Part shown: piece by piece, positions 22,500-35,872 of the stretch
Position numbering within the stretch: position 1 is the first letter of the stretch
Layout of the letters: every line of letters starts with the position of its first letter
Assembly: GCA_021397845.1 (NCBI GenBank)
Contig: CM038040.1
Coordinates: 64,682,088-64,746,087 of the forward strand
Source: Areca catechu
Taxonomy: Eukaryota > Streptophyta > Magnoliopsida > Arecales > Arecaceae
Direction: 5' to 3'
DNA length: 64,000 nucleotides
The notes under the pieces: model-generated
The model's database searches: none
The model's input: only the letters and a program-made list of their open reading frames with translations
What the model was told of the DNA's origin: nothing
Program-made: the position numbers and the translations under genes

Positions 22500-23684
22500 T
22501 CTTTTGTTTGTGGTTCTTAGGTTCGAGTTTGGATTGGATTTTCCATGCTGCATTTCACGTAAGGAAATCATCACATATAATGGGCAAATAATGGTCGGCA
22601 TTAAACTGTGTCTAAAATGAATTCTAATAGTAAGTGTAGAGAAGTACTCATGTTTGCCTTTTTAAACAAACCTTCAAGCACCATCTTCAATAAGGAGTAG
22701 GATGGAGTTTTTTGTTTTCTATTTTTAATGGTCAATACCCAAATATAATCATTGTCCTTTTTTTTTTTTTTTTTCAATCAAGAAGCTACACACCTTCCAT
22801 CTACACAGAGTTTGAAGTAATGCTTCTAGTGGCATGAACATATTTAACATTTTTGTTATAATATTATTATATCCATCTTTCTTTCTTTTCTTTTTCTTTT
22901 TTTTTGTCTGACATTTGAACCAATTAAAAGCTAGCTAGCTACCACATACTCGGTGGAATCAAGAATATGGCCGGAGACGTTGAGAGAACCAAGCCTCCAG
23001 TGTCCCATAACTACCCTGTCATATCCATCTAACAAGAATAGTTGCATAATATTATTTTTCCAACTTAGTGAAATTAATGTTACCCACAGAAAAATTTTGA
23101 AGAAAAGCTGCCCAGAGTCAGTAAGATAACATCTATCCAGGTGATATTGGACAGCAGCATCTGCACACAGTGGCTTGCAGTGATGACCAGAAATCTCAGA
23201 GCCACTAACCTACAAGAAATTCACATTAAACCATCCCATGCTTATAATATTACACAATACACATATATTCCAAAGGCTTAAAATGTGAGCATGGGTTGGA
23301 ACAAGTGTTGGTCAAAAGACAAAAACAATAATAAGTATAGAAAGAGACCAGTACTGAGCTAATATAAATATAGATATATGTAATAATAGAAATATGTATT
23401 CCATTACATCAATACAAAATTGGTAGCCACAGTGAACCTCAAATATGGACTACTGTAGCCACCTAGTCAGCAATGGAAATGCTCTCATACTCTTCCAAAC
23501 ACCAAGAAGATATTGCCCACAATGCCATCATCACATGGATAGGGGCATTGTAGACACAAACTTCTACAGTGGTAAGTTTAACACAGCCTAAAAACATGAA
23601 AGATGGTGTAACCAAAAAAAAAAAAAAAAAACAGAGAGAGAGACTTGATAGATAGCTTAGTTTTTTAGTGATGGAAATTAAGCA
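22500..23684. other. Gene-free DNA downstream of the PLATZ gene
   Basis: AT-rich with homopolymer runs (T-run near 22760-22774, A-run near 23613-23630). The 3' untranslated region of the PLATZ gene must lie in its right part, but I see no single convincing poly(A) signal. Confidence 0.5.
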
Positions 23685-26678
23685 TCAGGAGAGAGGTGAT
23701 CTATGAGGAGCTCCCTTCCTCCTATTGTTCAAAGAGAGGCCTACTTGAGGGAATAAGCCGCCAGCCTTCTTCCTCTTCGGCACCTCGATGTCCTCGGCCC
23801 TCCGGGAACTGGCCCTGCCAGCATTGCTCGAGCCCGAGCTGCCCTTGCATTGCAATGGATCTTCTAGGATTGAGTTCGGGGTAATTTGGCCATCAACATC
23901 AAAACTCTCAAAGTGTGAGAATGCGAAATCCGACCCATTGAACCTGAACAGAATGGTTGATAGATCCTGGCCTTGCAATAGGACATGTTCCACCTACAAT
24001 TCCAAGGAATTCCCAATTTACACTCATTAGTTTCCAAAGTTTGTTCCCAACTTTGGACCCCTATCCAACAAATGACAAATTTGCAATCCCTTGTAATTGG
24101 CAATCCTTGGACTAGTCAATACTAGTTGGAAACTCTAATATGATTGATAGATTAAGTATAAAAAAAGAAGGGTTAGAATGAGAAAACCACTATCCAACCA
24201 AAAATGAGTTGATTCCAATAATGGACCATAAACCAACCTTTTATTAAGAAATTCAAAAGAGTACCTTGCAGGAGAGGGAGCAGAAGTGAAAGGGCTCCTG
24301 AAGGATTCTATTACAGGTCAGGCAAATGTTCCCAGAGCCCTTGGAAGGCCTGGACTGAGGCCTTTGCTTCAAAAAGACCACCTTGGCACTGTTTATAGTG
24401 TAAGGCTGCAACAAAAACAAAAAAAACATTAAAAAAGAAACTCCTAGGAAAAAAAAAAAAAAACTCTACTTAAATTTTGTATCTGAATTACTTAAATTCT
24501 ATATTTTTTTTTACATTTTTTTATTTTTAATTTTGCCATTGCATTACCTGAACATGGGAGCAATCAATGAGCTTTGCAAGATCATCCAATCGAACCACAT
24601 CATTGTACACGTATCGCCTCACCTAAATTAATTCAAAATTAGAGTTAATTAAGCTCAAGCATGGTACGTTCTTCAGTAGTATGAAATATTCGAGTAAGTA
24701 TATAATCCTAAGATCGATTTAGGTAGATATGACTAAATTAAATTTAGGTTAATGTGGCTTTTTTTTGCTAAGTATTACAAATAATTGGAAATTAAAATTT
24801 GTAAACATACAGAATTAGCTCAGCATTCCCAAAATGACCACATTGATTAGGTAATAATTGGGTTCGTTAAAATATGAGTCATTGGCTGCTTATTACTACC
24901 ATATTTTGACCAACTCATTATTAGGGAATCCCACCACATGAGGACAAGAACAAGGGGTAAAAAGACACTTCTGCTCCTCTGACATCCGTACTCATCAAAA
25001 AAAATACCTGAGGTTAAATTAGTAAACTCCTTTCAAGTGGAGAAAAGGTCGATATTTTGAAACTTTCTTGGCCTTGAAGGAAGATAATAACGAAAATCAC
25101 CAAAATTAATTTTTTAAAAAAAATCAATACATTAAAAATCAATACATTGAATTTTAATAAAAATAAATATTAAGTTTGATAGGGTTAGATATGAAATGAA
25201 AAAAAGTTTGTCCAATAAAATTAATGAGATTTTGTGAATGAAAAAGGTAAAAGAAAGCTTAGGTATTCAGTAATTATGGTTAAATAGACTAAGAAATGTC
25301 AAGAATTTTCGGTAAAAAATAAGATGGAAATAAGGAGACTAATTATTGGAGGATGATAAGAAAAGTTTCTATGGGTGGCAAAAAGTGAGTTGGATAATTA
25401 TACTACTAAACAAAATGAGAAGATTAAAAAAAGAAAAAATTGAGAAAATAAATCATGCTATGATCAAGGAAATGAAAAAAATAAAAGGAAGAAAAGAGCT
25501 ATTAATCAAGGATATGAAATCCAGAGGATAATTTGATATCAAAGTCAAGCACACACGTCTCAAGGCAATTTTCAAAAACGAAAGGAATCATATAGAAATT
25601 ATTAAGATATGAGAGATATTATTGTCCATCACAGAAAACAGCTAAAGGGAAATGAAATTGTTCCTATGGGCATCTACTTGAGTGAGCCATTACAGCCATC
25701 GCCATCAAAGAAAGTCATGAACACACTCTCCTTTTCAACAGATGCACTCACTTTATCTCTCTCTAATATACATTCTAGAGAGAGATGGAGAACAAGAGAA
25801 GTGCAGGGATCAAGAAAAGGAATGCAAATTATTTCTATTGTCAAGAAAAAAAAAAAACAAAACAAAACAAAATAAAACACCTGTAATTTTTTTGAATAAG
25901 TACCTAGAAAACAAGTGGAACCCATTAGAGAATTCAAAACTCAAAGTCTTCAAACATAAGAAACAATCCAAAAGAAGGAAAATTCATTCCACGAAACATG
26001 TAGGATTCTTTCAGAATGATCACTTCTACCACAAACACCGTCATCATACCTACAGCTTTTACTATTACCGAGATTTCTGTTTTTTTTTATTGTACCATTA
26101 CCAGGAACAGACTCATGGGCAATTTTTTCATATGACTGTTATTTAGGAACACCATCAAGAAAAATTATTTTCAAGTTAGAATTATAAGACATATTTTTTT
26201 AAAAAAAAGTGAAAACATAGAATCCAGTAGACAATTCCATTGAAGAAATCCAATCCAAAAACCAAACATGTGACCTTATTTTTGAAGGAAACCAAGAAGA
26301 CCACCATGACCATTGCCAAACACCATAATAACTACTACGAAACAAACCAACTAGACCTGAAGCAAATCTAAATAAAATGGAGAAGGCAATGGAAAAATAA
26401 AAAGCAGAAGAAGAAAGGAAAAAAAAAATTAATAAGGAGTAAGAAAGCAAGAGAGGAGACCAAAGAATAGGACCGGAGGAGCAGACCTGGAGGAGTGGGT
26501 GGGAAGGGTGGGAGGGTACGCAGTGGGGGCAGATGCTGGTGCAGCAGTCGAGGCAGAAGATGTTCTTCTCGTTCTTCTTCTTGTTCTCATGGGCCCCACA
26601 CCCCACAAAGAAGCTCCCCTCCACCAGCCCACCCAGCCACCCCGGCATCCCATTCCCTCCTCGATTCCCCCTCGCCAT
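23685..26678 (-). CDS. PLATZ-family zinc-dependent DNA-binding transcription factor, four exons
   Basis: Exons on the minus strand are 26678-26487, 24622-24548, 24405-24265 and 23993-23685. All junctions are GT-AG and phase 0, and they join to 238 codons plus TGA. The first zinc cluster is C27-x2-H30, C42-x2-C45, C50-x2-C53 and H57-x2-H60, with the FCLDCCTSICPHC core. Exon 2 gives VRRYVYNDVVRLDDLAKLID. Exon 3 starts with YTINSAKVVFLKQRPQ and carries the second cluster C117-x2-C120-x10-C131-x3-C135. The tail has an NLS-like KRKK (209-212) and RRKGAPHRSP (227-236), as in the family. PLATZ proteins are nuclear, bind A/T-rich DNA and mostly repress transcription. Length and intron positions look intact. 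An in-frame Met at residue 11 is an alternative start. This is the only host gene I can assemble here. Confidence 0.93.
24623..26486 (-). other. Long first intron of the PLATZ gene (1864 bp)
   Basis: Bounded by GT at 26486-26485 and AG at 24624-24623 on the minus strand. The other introns are only 142 and 271 bp. It is AT-rich with no repeat or gene recognised; small open frames inside it are low-complexity. Confidence 0.85.
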
Positions 26679-26690
26679 CCCCCCCCCCCC

Positions 26691-26786
26691 CTCTCTCTCT
26701 CTCTCTTTCTCTTTCTATCTATCTATATCTCTACCTCCCTCCCTCTCTCACTCTCATCAATTCTCTCTCTCTCTCTAATGATATGG
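26691..26786. repeat. C-run and (CT)-rich tracts in the PLATZ 5' leader
   Basis: A run of C (from 26679) is followed by CT repeats to about 26710 and again at 26763-26776. On the gene strand these are GA-rich leader repeats between the TATA box and the ATG, a common arrangement in plant 5' UTRs. Confidence 0.7.
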
Positions 26787-26833
26787 ATCCATGAGTGCAG
26801 TTCTATCATGGGAGGGGCTAACGAACCTCCAAG

Positions 26834-26843
26834 CTATTTATAG
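26834..26843 (-). promoter_or_regulatory. TATA box of the PLATZ gene
   Basis: The minus strand reads CTATAAATAG about 155 bases before the ATG at 26678. Transcription would start near 26805, giving a leader of about 125 bases that contains the GA repeats. Confidence 0.65.
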
Positions 26844-26849
26844 AGGGAG

Positions 26850-29800
26850 GGTGGCAGGGTTTGGGAAGGGGGAACAAAAAAAAAAAAGGAAAAACGAAAT
26901 TAGGGAGTGAAGTAAGGAAAAATAAAAAGAAAATGATGGGGAATGCATGGGTTGTACAAATGAAATACATGGTATTATGGGTGGATTTTTTTTTTTTTTT
27001 TTTTTTCTGTTGTTTTTGGCAGGAGAGGATTGGGATCTGGGAGAGTGTTTGTGGCGGGAAAAAGCATGGACTCGCCATTTTTTTTTATTATTCTTTTTTT
27101 TTTTTTCTGTACTTCCCTGCCTGCCTCTGCACCAAGAAAATGAGAAGAAAGTATGGCAAAAAATGGGAGAAGGAGAAAGGGTTATTGTTTCGTTTACCTA
27201 ATTTATCTTTGCCAAAATTTTTTTACTTTCTTTTTTTTTGTTTTTGTTTTTCTTCCTACGTCTCTCTCTCTCTAGCTTTTTTTTTTTTTTTCTCTTTTTT
27301 TTTTTTTTTCCTCCCTCCTTTCATATGTTTATTTCTTGATAAAAAATTATTTATTTACTTATTTTCATGGTTGCAGTAAGGGTGTGGAAGACTACCCTCG
27401 GCATTGATGTAAATTGCAAAAGTACCATTGCTTGATACGGTACTACATTTCTGTGCCCTTACATCAGACGTTTGTGTCATTTATGTCCCCCCTCCAACAC
27501 TCACCAATTTCAAGTTTTCAGGGATTGAAAGGGGTTCCAAGCATGGAGAGAAGTTAATTAGGCTTCATGAAATAAAAAGAAAAAGAACCTAAGAAGATGA
27601 ATTGGCCAGGCACCATCCATCACCTAATACTTGACATCCCTGATGGGAAGGGGATCTTCCTATAAAAGTTTTCATAGAAAGTTTTGTAAATGAATCAATC
27701 TTGATCAATATCAATTATCTAGCTTGGGACAAATTTCTTTACTAATCATCCCTTGTAAAGTTGGATATTTTCCAGCTATGTAAGAAGCCTTCCTTTTTAG
27801 CATGATGATATTTATTGAATTTTCTAGGAAGCAAACATAATAATAATAAATAAATAAAGATATGGTAGAGGAAAATCTCATTAAACATGGCAAAATTGGA
27901 TTCAACTAGGAGGCTCATTGGCATGTGCTCGGGGGTCTCGCTTTTTTTAACATGATTTTAGAGGCTTTAATTAACTTCAGAAAAATTCTAAGCATGATCA
28001 TTCTGTACTTGTAAGAGGAGTCGAAAACATGAAGAAGATTGTCACCTCAATCATAATAAATGGTTGTTAGTTAAAACGTTACTTGATCTCAAGAAGCATG
28101 GGAGGTCAATTGATAATGTGTTGTTAATTCACTATAATTTCCTATCTAAGGTATTCGATAACCTCAAATGAGATGTTATGAATGATGTGTTAACCTATCA
28201 TAATTATGCTAGCTTGAACTATTTGATAACAATCTTTGGCCCATATAAATACACCTAAATAGGCATTAAATTAATGGATCCTACTTTCTTCGGCCCATCT
28301 TGTGTAATTATAAAGAAAACTAAAGAAAAATCACATCTAGTGATAGGAAAGCACTTTGTTAATTACACTATAACTACTAAACATAAAATCTTAACTTCTA
28401 AATAAAAATATTAAATATTACTAGTATAAATAAAAATATAAAAACTATACAATTATAGATAAGCATTTTATAGAAACACATTTTAGCAAAAGATTCCATT
28501 GGAATCAAATGCAAAAGCTTTAATATGCTCATGCCATGGAGATTTCTATATTTAGAAAGAAATTTAAATAAGGTGATAGTCAACGATTTTATTTTATTAG
28601 TTGAAAATCTAGCATGGAATTTGTGTCATTGGTAATGGCCATATCACATAACAATATTTAGAGACTGTATATCTCAAACATTTTTTCAAGACTAGAAATA
28701 ACTTTGATTGTAGATATGAAGTCCATGTAGTATCAATGGAAAACCATATTCAAAGTTTTGTTCACCAATTGATTTACAAGTTTATTTAGCATCAACTAAA
28801 TTTCTAAACACTTCATATTATTGAGGTCATATGTGTAAGATAAAAGGTAATATTATAAAATGTTAAATTGTTCTTCATCATTGTATATGTTTTCTCAAAG
28901 ATGAATGCATTAATTTTCTCCATCTTTTTCTAGTTTTCATCTTTCGCCCATTATAACTTCTAAAGAGTGCAATTTACTAAATTGCTAATAATTTACTGCA
29001 AGCTTTTATATGATATCTATAAAAGTTTAATTTATTGCAGAGTTTTTAGCTTTAGATTGACTCATAATAATTGTTGCATTAATTTCTTATTATAGGCTAA
29101 ATACCAGCTCTACATATGAAAAACACAAAATATATGCTGCAAACTATAATGTCCTATTAACTTTCAAAGTTCATGTCTATCAATGACATTTCACATTGAC
29201 AAATTAAACCAATTTAGAGGGTGAGAGTGCAATCATACTAAGGCATCTGGAAATGGTCAAGTCTATGTGGGTTCCTGTGTAGCTTGCCACCTCAACTACT
29301 AGCTCAGTACATGAAGCAGATTCTTCAAATCTAGATACATATTCTAGAGATCATGCAAGGAACTTAACATACCATCTTCTTGCGATGGGGCAAGTAATCT
29401 TGCACCATGACTCTCTGACACAAGGTATCATTTATTAATGTAGACACCCTACAGAAGCACGCCTATCATGAAAACGAGCACCTTGCCATCTCCAGCCACT
29501 CCTTTAAGGATATGCATTCTACAACGACATGCCAATCATCACTCCCTGCACCACATAACATTCCTCAAATATTAGATACTCCGTATACCATATCTATAAA
29601 AACTATTTCTCAGATCATCGAAGTAAATCCTTTTTAAAGATTTTTCTCAAGTAAGTTTTTCTGAAAGTCCTAAGTCCTTTGAGAATATTAACGGTTCTTT
29701 TAGAGTCGCCCAAAAGCTCTAGATCACTATTTTGTAGAAGGCTAGGGCCACCTTGCCTTGTCTAATCCTGGCTCATTCTCTTTTATACCTTACCTACATC

Positions 29801-31064
29801 CATTTCCACTACCTCGCACATTTTCACTCTCTTCCACTTCCACTGCCTTGCTTGCTTCCACTCCATTTTACTATCACTCTATCACCACACTATCCATCTA
29901 AAAGCTACAAATGCATCTCTTATATTTGCTTTTGTAGGAGATTGATTTAGATGTCGAAGGGTCCACCATAAAAAACCATCCCATTGTGGCCAGATTTTCA
30001 TATCTTCTTCATTTTGTAGATTACGAAAAGCTCGAGCTCGATGAAAGAAAAAACAGAGCGACTCAGCAACCACCTCTAACCATGTTAGCATATCTCAAGC
30101 AAAATTGCAGCACATACTATTTTTTGAAAAATCCTCTCTACGAGCAACGTTGTCCAATATTTGAGGAAAATAACTACGTGTAATATGTAAGGGCCTATGC
30201 AAATATGAGCATCGCAATCTATAAAGTTTGGCCAATACCACATCATTTGGTGAGGCCCAATTTAATATAATATACTTGCCATGTCACTACACACTAATTA
30301 TGTCTAGACCTAATTATATTGCACGTGGCTTGCCCAAACTCAGTTCCTTTAAAATGGCTCAGCCTGGTAGGTTAGACTGGGCTTAAAAAACAATCCCATA
30401 TTTTAAACATTCCAGGTTTGGATTTATGTCAACCTAGCTCAAACATGCATCCTAATTCCTAAGTGGATGATCTAGAATCCTAGATCCCTAATTCCATTTT
30501 TCTCTTTGAGTCTTCCACTACTCTTCCCAATCCATAGTTTCATCACAAATTAGAAGGAAGGCCTCAGGTTGATGCTCCCTGCTACTGCCTTCTTGCTAGT
30601 CACTACCTTATCAATATGCTCTGCTCACCTCCTTCCTAGCATCTCACCTCTCCTTGGATCATCCTAGCCACCCCACCTCCTCAAGTTGTCTTGACCTCCC
30701 CACCTCCTCCTTAGTCCTCGTTCATCTCCACCTCCTAAGCCCCGTCCTCCACCTTGCCTCCTTCTCACCTCCCCACCTTCTCCAAATATAGTTGGGCCAT
30801 GTTTTTTTGCTGCTCCAACAAACTAAACAAAGAAAAGAAAAAGGTTTTAGGAAAGCCCAAGGCCTGGCCTAGAAGATCAAAGCTCGATCTGGGATGGGTT
30901 TGGGCCTAGAAAGGATGTCTAAAGACTGGGACTAGCTTGGACCTAGAAATTAGCTATTATCCTCTGAGCCTAGCCCACCCGATAAGTAGGTCTAATGAAT
31001 CATGTCATGAGTGGCCCATTCCACATTTGCAACTAAGCCTATGCCACCTCACCAAATGGGATCA
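26850..31064. other. Upstream intergenic DNA of the PLATZ gene, no gene recognised
   Basis: Dense A- and T-runs at 26877-27320, then AT-rich DNA. Around 29225-30185 the sequence is less AT-rich and may be an old LTR or transposon remnant, but no coding motif or terminal repeat could be fixed. Open frames here are short and low-complexity. Confidence 0.5.
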
Positions 31065-31506
31065 TTTGGGTTTGAAAATTCAAGTTAATATAAAGCCACA
31101 TGAAAGTTGTAATTTGTCAATCATTTTTCTTAAACAATTTGAACCATATTTATATGTATCTCGATATATGTGTACTCTTTATAAGAGGGCTTTACATGAA
31201 AGATAGCAAAGTTTCATCATTCCCCTCAAAGAGAATGGACTTCATAAAAGCCATGCACCCTAGAGTAGGTGCAAGAACTAAAGAGTTTGGGTTTCAAAAT
31301 TCAAATTAATATAAAGCTACATGAAAGATGGTAATTTGTCGATCATTTTTCTTAAATGATTTGGACCATATGTACATGTATCTCAATGCATGTGTGAATA
31401 TATTCTTTACAAAGAGAGCTCTACATGAAAGCAAAGTTTCATCATTTCCCCCAAAAGGGAAGGGACTTCATAAGAGCCATGCACCCTAAAGTAGGTGCAC
31501 GAACCA
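31065..31506 (+). repeat. Direct tandem duplication, period 221 bp
   Basis: Copy 1 (31065-31285) and copy 2 (31286-31506) both begin TTTGGGTTT and run through CATGAAAG, CATTTTTCTTAAA and AAAGTTTCATCATT to CATGCACCCTA. They differ by scattered substitutions and small indels. No open frame or terminal structure points to a transposon. Confidence 0.8.
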
Positions 31507-34059
31507 AAGCGCAAACCCAAATAAGCTCCATACTGCCCGCCCCCCCGCCCCCGCCAAAAAAAAAAGGAAAAAAAAAAAAAAAAAGAGAGCTTAAAATGGA
31601 TCCCATAAGGTTAATTGGGCTTTAGAAAGACCATTATGTTTAATTATTAACATGGAGAATCTATTTTGATGCATGGGCTGAAAATCTTGTTGGATTTGTG
31701 AATTGAGCCAAAAAATAATAATTAGATAATAGGCTTACAAACTAGATTAGGCCTATATTTATAACTATCCATAATTGATTTTAGAATGGGTTGGCTCGAA
31801 TAAAGGAAAAAAAAGGATTTACTATGTAATTCGGGCTAGCTCACTCCAAAACCAATTCTAAATAATTATGGATACAGGCCTAGTCCAGCCTATAGGCCCT
31901 AAATAGATTTATCGTCTCACAACTTTCACTGATAAGTAGATATTATTTTAACCAAATTGGAGCAATTCAAGATCTTCAAATCCTCTTTTTTTTCTTTTTT
32001 CTTTTTTTTCTCTTTTTTTTTTTCTGAACTCTCCAAGTCAGAGGGTCTGAAATACAATAAGATCTTCAAACTCCACCTATAAGATTCACGAATAAAAGAA
32101 ACTAAAAAAATAGAGACTTTAGTTTTTCTAGCATTGCTTTGCTTGACGTCTAGAATGTTAATCCATACAAAATTTCGACCTGGCCACCAAAAGATCAACC
32201 AACTTCACTGGTCCATGTAGACAAAATACCAAGTAAAATCATAATTTTATACTACATTAAGATTTTTGAAGCTCGAAATTCAAATTTTTAATAAATTCGA
32301 GTCTTGGTGCCATGAGGAATTTATAGCCAACTCAACCCATCCTCTTTAGTTGATAACTCTTTAGAAAGCCGAACATGAGATTGAAAGCTGCACTGAACTC
32401 GAACCCACTGGGAATCAGCAGATCAGATGGTTTATATTTAATTGGACTGTGAAATTTGACAATCTTCACCAAATTTAGAGCCCTGGAATGGTCTTATACT
32501 GCATCTGGGATATTTACGCTACATCAAATTTGGGCCTTAAGACTAGTAAATCAAAACAAATTTCACCTAGAAGTACCCAAGCTACATAAAATCCATATGG
32601 AAGATTAAAATATTGCTGCTTCCAAAGGAAACCTTTAGATTTTTTTTCTTTTTGGATGCTTAGGAGGGGAAGAAGTAGGACCTTTACCTCTTTTTATTAA
32701 AATGGTGGGACTTGAACTTAGGCTTATTGTTCCCAACCCTGAGAGACACCATGGACTGCAATTGGCACCTTCTGTGACCTTCAATTCATTAAATTGGTTA
32801 CATTTAAATGATGGACCTACAAATCCTCAGAATGCACATGATAATACATAAATTGATTAAAATTCAAAGATAGCATAATTGAGGGTGTGCCCCAACTTAG
32901 GCCATGTAAAACTGAGCAATGGAACCTTTTGTGTTCCTAGCTAATGTTCACAAAGTCATAACATTAAGTTCTACAGGACGCTAACATGTTGAGTTGGTAA
33001 TGTCTTTCTTGTGTTGATGCGAGATATGTTGGTTCAATACCCTGACTCAGATTATCAGCCAATCTTCCCACTATCTCATTTCTTGAAACTTAAAAATAAA
33101 AAGAAAGCATGATATGTTTGGTATTGCTTATGTTTAGTTTTTGTTTCCAAAACCTAAGGAAAAAAAAAAGAACCATACTTTTTAGCTGACAATCTATCTA
33201 GACTGCTAACAATTTAAAAGGGTCTTGCCACATTATTCTATTTAATAATATTTTCTGGATGATAATTCAAATGCCTAGCAATCTATATTACCTTTGAAGA
33301 GATAATCTGAATAATCTTAGAAAATTATAACTATTCAGATTATCATCTCTTTGATAATCTTATAATTAAAATTTTAAATTAAATTATCTTTTTTAAAAAG
33401 TTTTATATAAATCCTCTAAATGATCCTTTCTTCTTCCCTCACCCAACAAATCCTAGCCATAAGAGACTCTAGCTCTCATGCCAGTCATTCTCGCTACTAT
33501 TTTAGTCATCATCGACGATCTCTCTTCTGTGGCTGATAAGGCATGTCTCTCACATTTCTTTTTTTTCTATTCTTGTTCAACAACTTTTGTGATGTTTGAT
33601 TTTTTTTGTTGCTATATATGTTTCTCTTTCTAATGGTTAACATTATTTTATGTAATAATATAGATTATATAATTGATATTTTTTTATGAGTATATAATTT
33701 TTTAATAAATTTAATTTGGTGATATTTTAGAAATTTGATTTTACATTACATGATTGTCGTACCAAACAAGTTAATCAAAATTTATAATAATTTTACTGCA
33801 ATATTACCTGCATGTACTAAATACGATAATCAATATTACAGGCAGTTCACATTACTAGCAATATAAAATTACTGGATGGTGTACCAAATGCAACCCAAAT
33901 TATTTGTAAAATATTTATAAAACTTTTAATAGTTAAATTTTATTGTTTTTAGAAAAGAGTGAAAATATGCATAACAAAAATTTTGTACAAATACTATCTT
34001 TATTATCAATTTTTATGTGGTATGTTACTAATTTGTAAAGAAACAAATAAATATAGTTC
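31507..34059. other. AT-rich intergenic DNA left of the LINE
   Basis: Holds a G/C-run and A-run near 31540-31584, a possible SINE head near 32985 and a hairpin at 33298-33350. No gene recognised. A GC jump near 34060 marks the approximate LINE start. Confidence 0.5.
32985..33085 (+). mobile_element. Possible tRNA-derived SINE head
   Basis: The plus strand has TGTTGAGTTGGTA (A-box-like, 32987-32999) and then TTGGTTCAATACC (B-box-like, near 33030-33042), a tRNA-like spacing. No tail or target duplication was identified, so this may be a chance match or an old fragment. Confidence 0.3.
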
Positions 34060-34181
34060 GCCAATGGTGGTAGGAGTCTCTCGTAAATCGTGCCATCTTC
34101 CCCGAGGATTCCTACTGGATTTCTACAGGGTTTTGAGGGTTTGCTTGCTCTTCGTTGGTGTTGCTATTGGGTGGTCGCCTG

Positions 34182-35872
34182 ATGGCGGAGTCCGGACCTG
34201 AAGGAAGGCTCTCAGGCTCGGATGGGAAGGAAGAAACCGGCTCCGGTGGGAAGGAAGGCCGCTCGTGGGTGGAGGTGGTGCATGGACCACCTCGTGCACC
34301 GATATGGACATCTTACAAACTCACTGAGGAGGAGTTGGAGAGGCTCCAGCACAACTTCTCCAAGATGTTGATCATCCCAAAAATGTTGATAGAAAACTCA
34401 AGGAAGAAGTGGGAGGGCCTCGCGGTCACCTTCCGCAGTCTCGGCCGCCGAGTTCAAGCCCTCAGGCTAGTGAAGGAGGTTCGTATGAGACTACAGCTCG
34501 CCGCGGACCCTGAGGTTTTCCCCGTGGGAGAGGACCATTTCGTGCTTCGGATGGCTTCCACGGATGACTGCAATCGGGTGTTAGCAGCATGGCCCTGGTA
34601 CATCGCCGGCCAACTTATGGCGCTGGCGCCGTGGCAGCATGACTTCAGACCGGGAAGGAGCTCGATTAACCGCACAGTGGTTTGGATGAGGCTGCCTGAC
34701 CTTCCTTTGGAATATTGGGAGCCTTCGGCCATTATGGCCATCGTCGGAGAAGCTGGTAAGCCTCTTTCTTTGAACACTTTTACTGATCTCATGCAGAAAA
34801 CCAGCTTCGCCAGAATCCACATAGAGATTGATGCTTCACGTCCATTGCTACCGGGGGTCTTGATCCAGGGGAGAACCGAACCTTTCTGGCAGCAATTTGT
34901 GTATGAGAGCCTTCCTCCGGTGTGCTTCCGGTGTAGAAGAATGGGTCACAAGGTGGCCGGCTGCCATTTTTTGCTAGAACAGGGGAAGTCTGCTCCCTCT
35001 TCCCCGGGGCTCTGTTCAGGTAACTTTGTAGATGTATTGGGAGACAAGTCCACTGAGGGTTCGGCTCCAAAGGCCTTGAGGGAGGGGGAACTCCTTGCCT
35101 TTGGTCCATGGCTGACGACGGCGAAGGTGCGCCCAGGCCAGGGGGAGGGACTTCAACTAGACTGGGGGAGCTGGCGGACCGTGGCAAGGCCCCGGCTTCA
35201 TCGTCTGATCCACCTTCGTCCTCTCCTTCGAGATCATCTCCAAACAGGCACTCATCCACCCCGACCTCGCCGCTTAACTCCAAAGGCTAGCAAAAGCTGG
35301 TGAAGGTGGGGAGGAGGAAGTTGCTTACTCACTCAAAATCTGGTAGAAAGGACGGGGACAACTCGATGAAGGAGGTGGGGGGGAGTTTTGTTGCTCCTCT
35401 GATGGACACCATGCAGATTGTCCTGCCGGAAGAAGTCTGCTGGGACCTTCAAATGGTTGACTATGGCATGATTTCACTGAAGAGAACTCGGAGCCAATCT
35501 AGATCTCCTTCTCCATCTTCGGTGAAGTCTGCTGCTGATCCTCCAAACCAGGTATGCCCCTCTAAACCTTCTGTGGATTATTCTGAGGGTGCAACTCAGG
35601 GGACCATTGGTTTGTCCTTTCCTCTGGGGGTTCAGGAGAGCAGGAGGAGGGAAAAGAAAGAATGGCGGAGGGTCGAGGGTAAGCAAGGGCTGTCTAGGGA
35701 TGAGGGTGGTCATGGGGGTCAGGGTTCGGGTGAGGGAGGGGGTTCCTCTTCTATGGGTGCTCAGGCTGCCTCCCATGCTGAGAAGGTTGGGGGAGAGAGA
35801 GAGGTTGACCGGGTTCCTTTGACAACCATCCTTGTTCAGGGGAAGGGAGGTAGTTCAGAGGAAGAAAAATAG
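34182..35872 (+). pseudogene. LINE ORF1 (DUF4283-like nucleic-acid binding protein), frameshifted
   Basis: I take the ATG at 34182 (MAESGPEGRL); an in-frame ATG at 34155 is less likely. The first 200 residues resemble DUF4283 (e.g. WPWYIAGQLMALAPWQHDF near 34591-34647; VVWMRLPDLPLEYW near 34678-34719). A CCHC knuckle CFRCRRMGHKVAGC follows near 34923-34964. The frame shifts between about 35030 and 35108, has a TAG at 35288, and a Ser/Pro-rich then Gly-rich tail runs to 35872, with a further fragment to 36222. ORF1 proteins of plant LINEs bind the element RNA as a chaperone. Confidence 0.8.

Noticed and set aside
25346..25937. Small Lys-rich open frames inside the first PLATZ intron
   Set aside because: Low-complexity AT-rich composition and location between two confirmed exons.
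26861..27379. 172-codon Phe/Lys-rich open frame
   Set aside because: Made of homopolymer T runs; no domain.
33110..33885. Possible 775-bp MITE bounded by TTTGGTA and TACCAAA
   Set aside because: Terminal match is only about seven bases and no target duplication was found; kept only as a weak hairpin finding.
33860..34070. Target-site duplication of the LINE
   Set aside because: DNA after the poly(A) (CCATGTTGCCAAACATG) has no convincing copy near the presumed 5' end.
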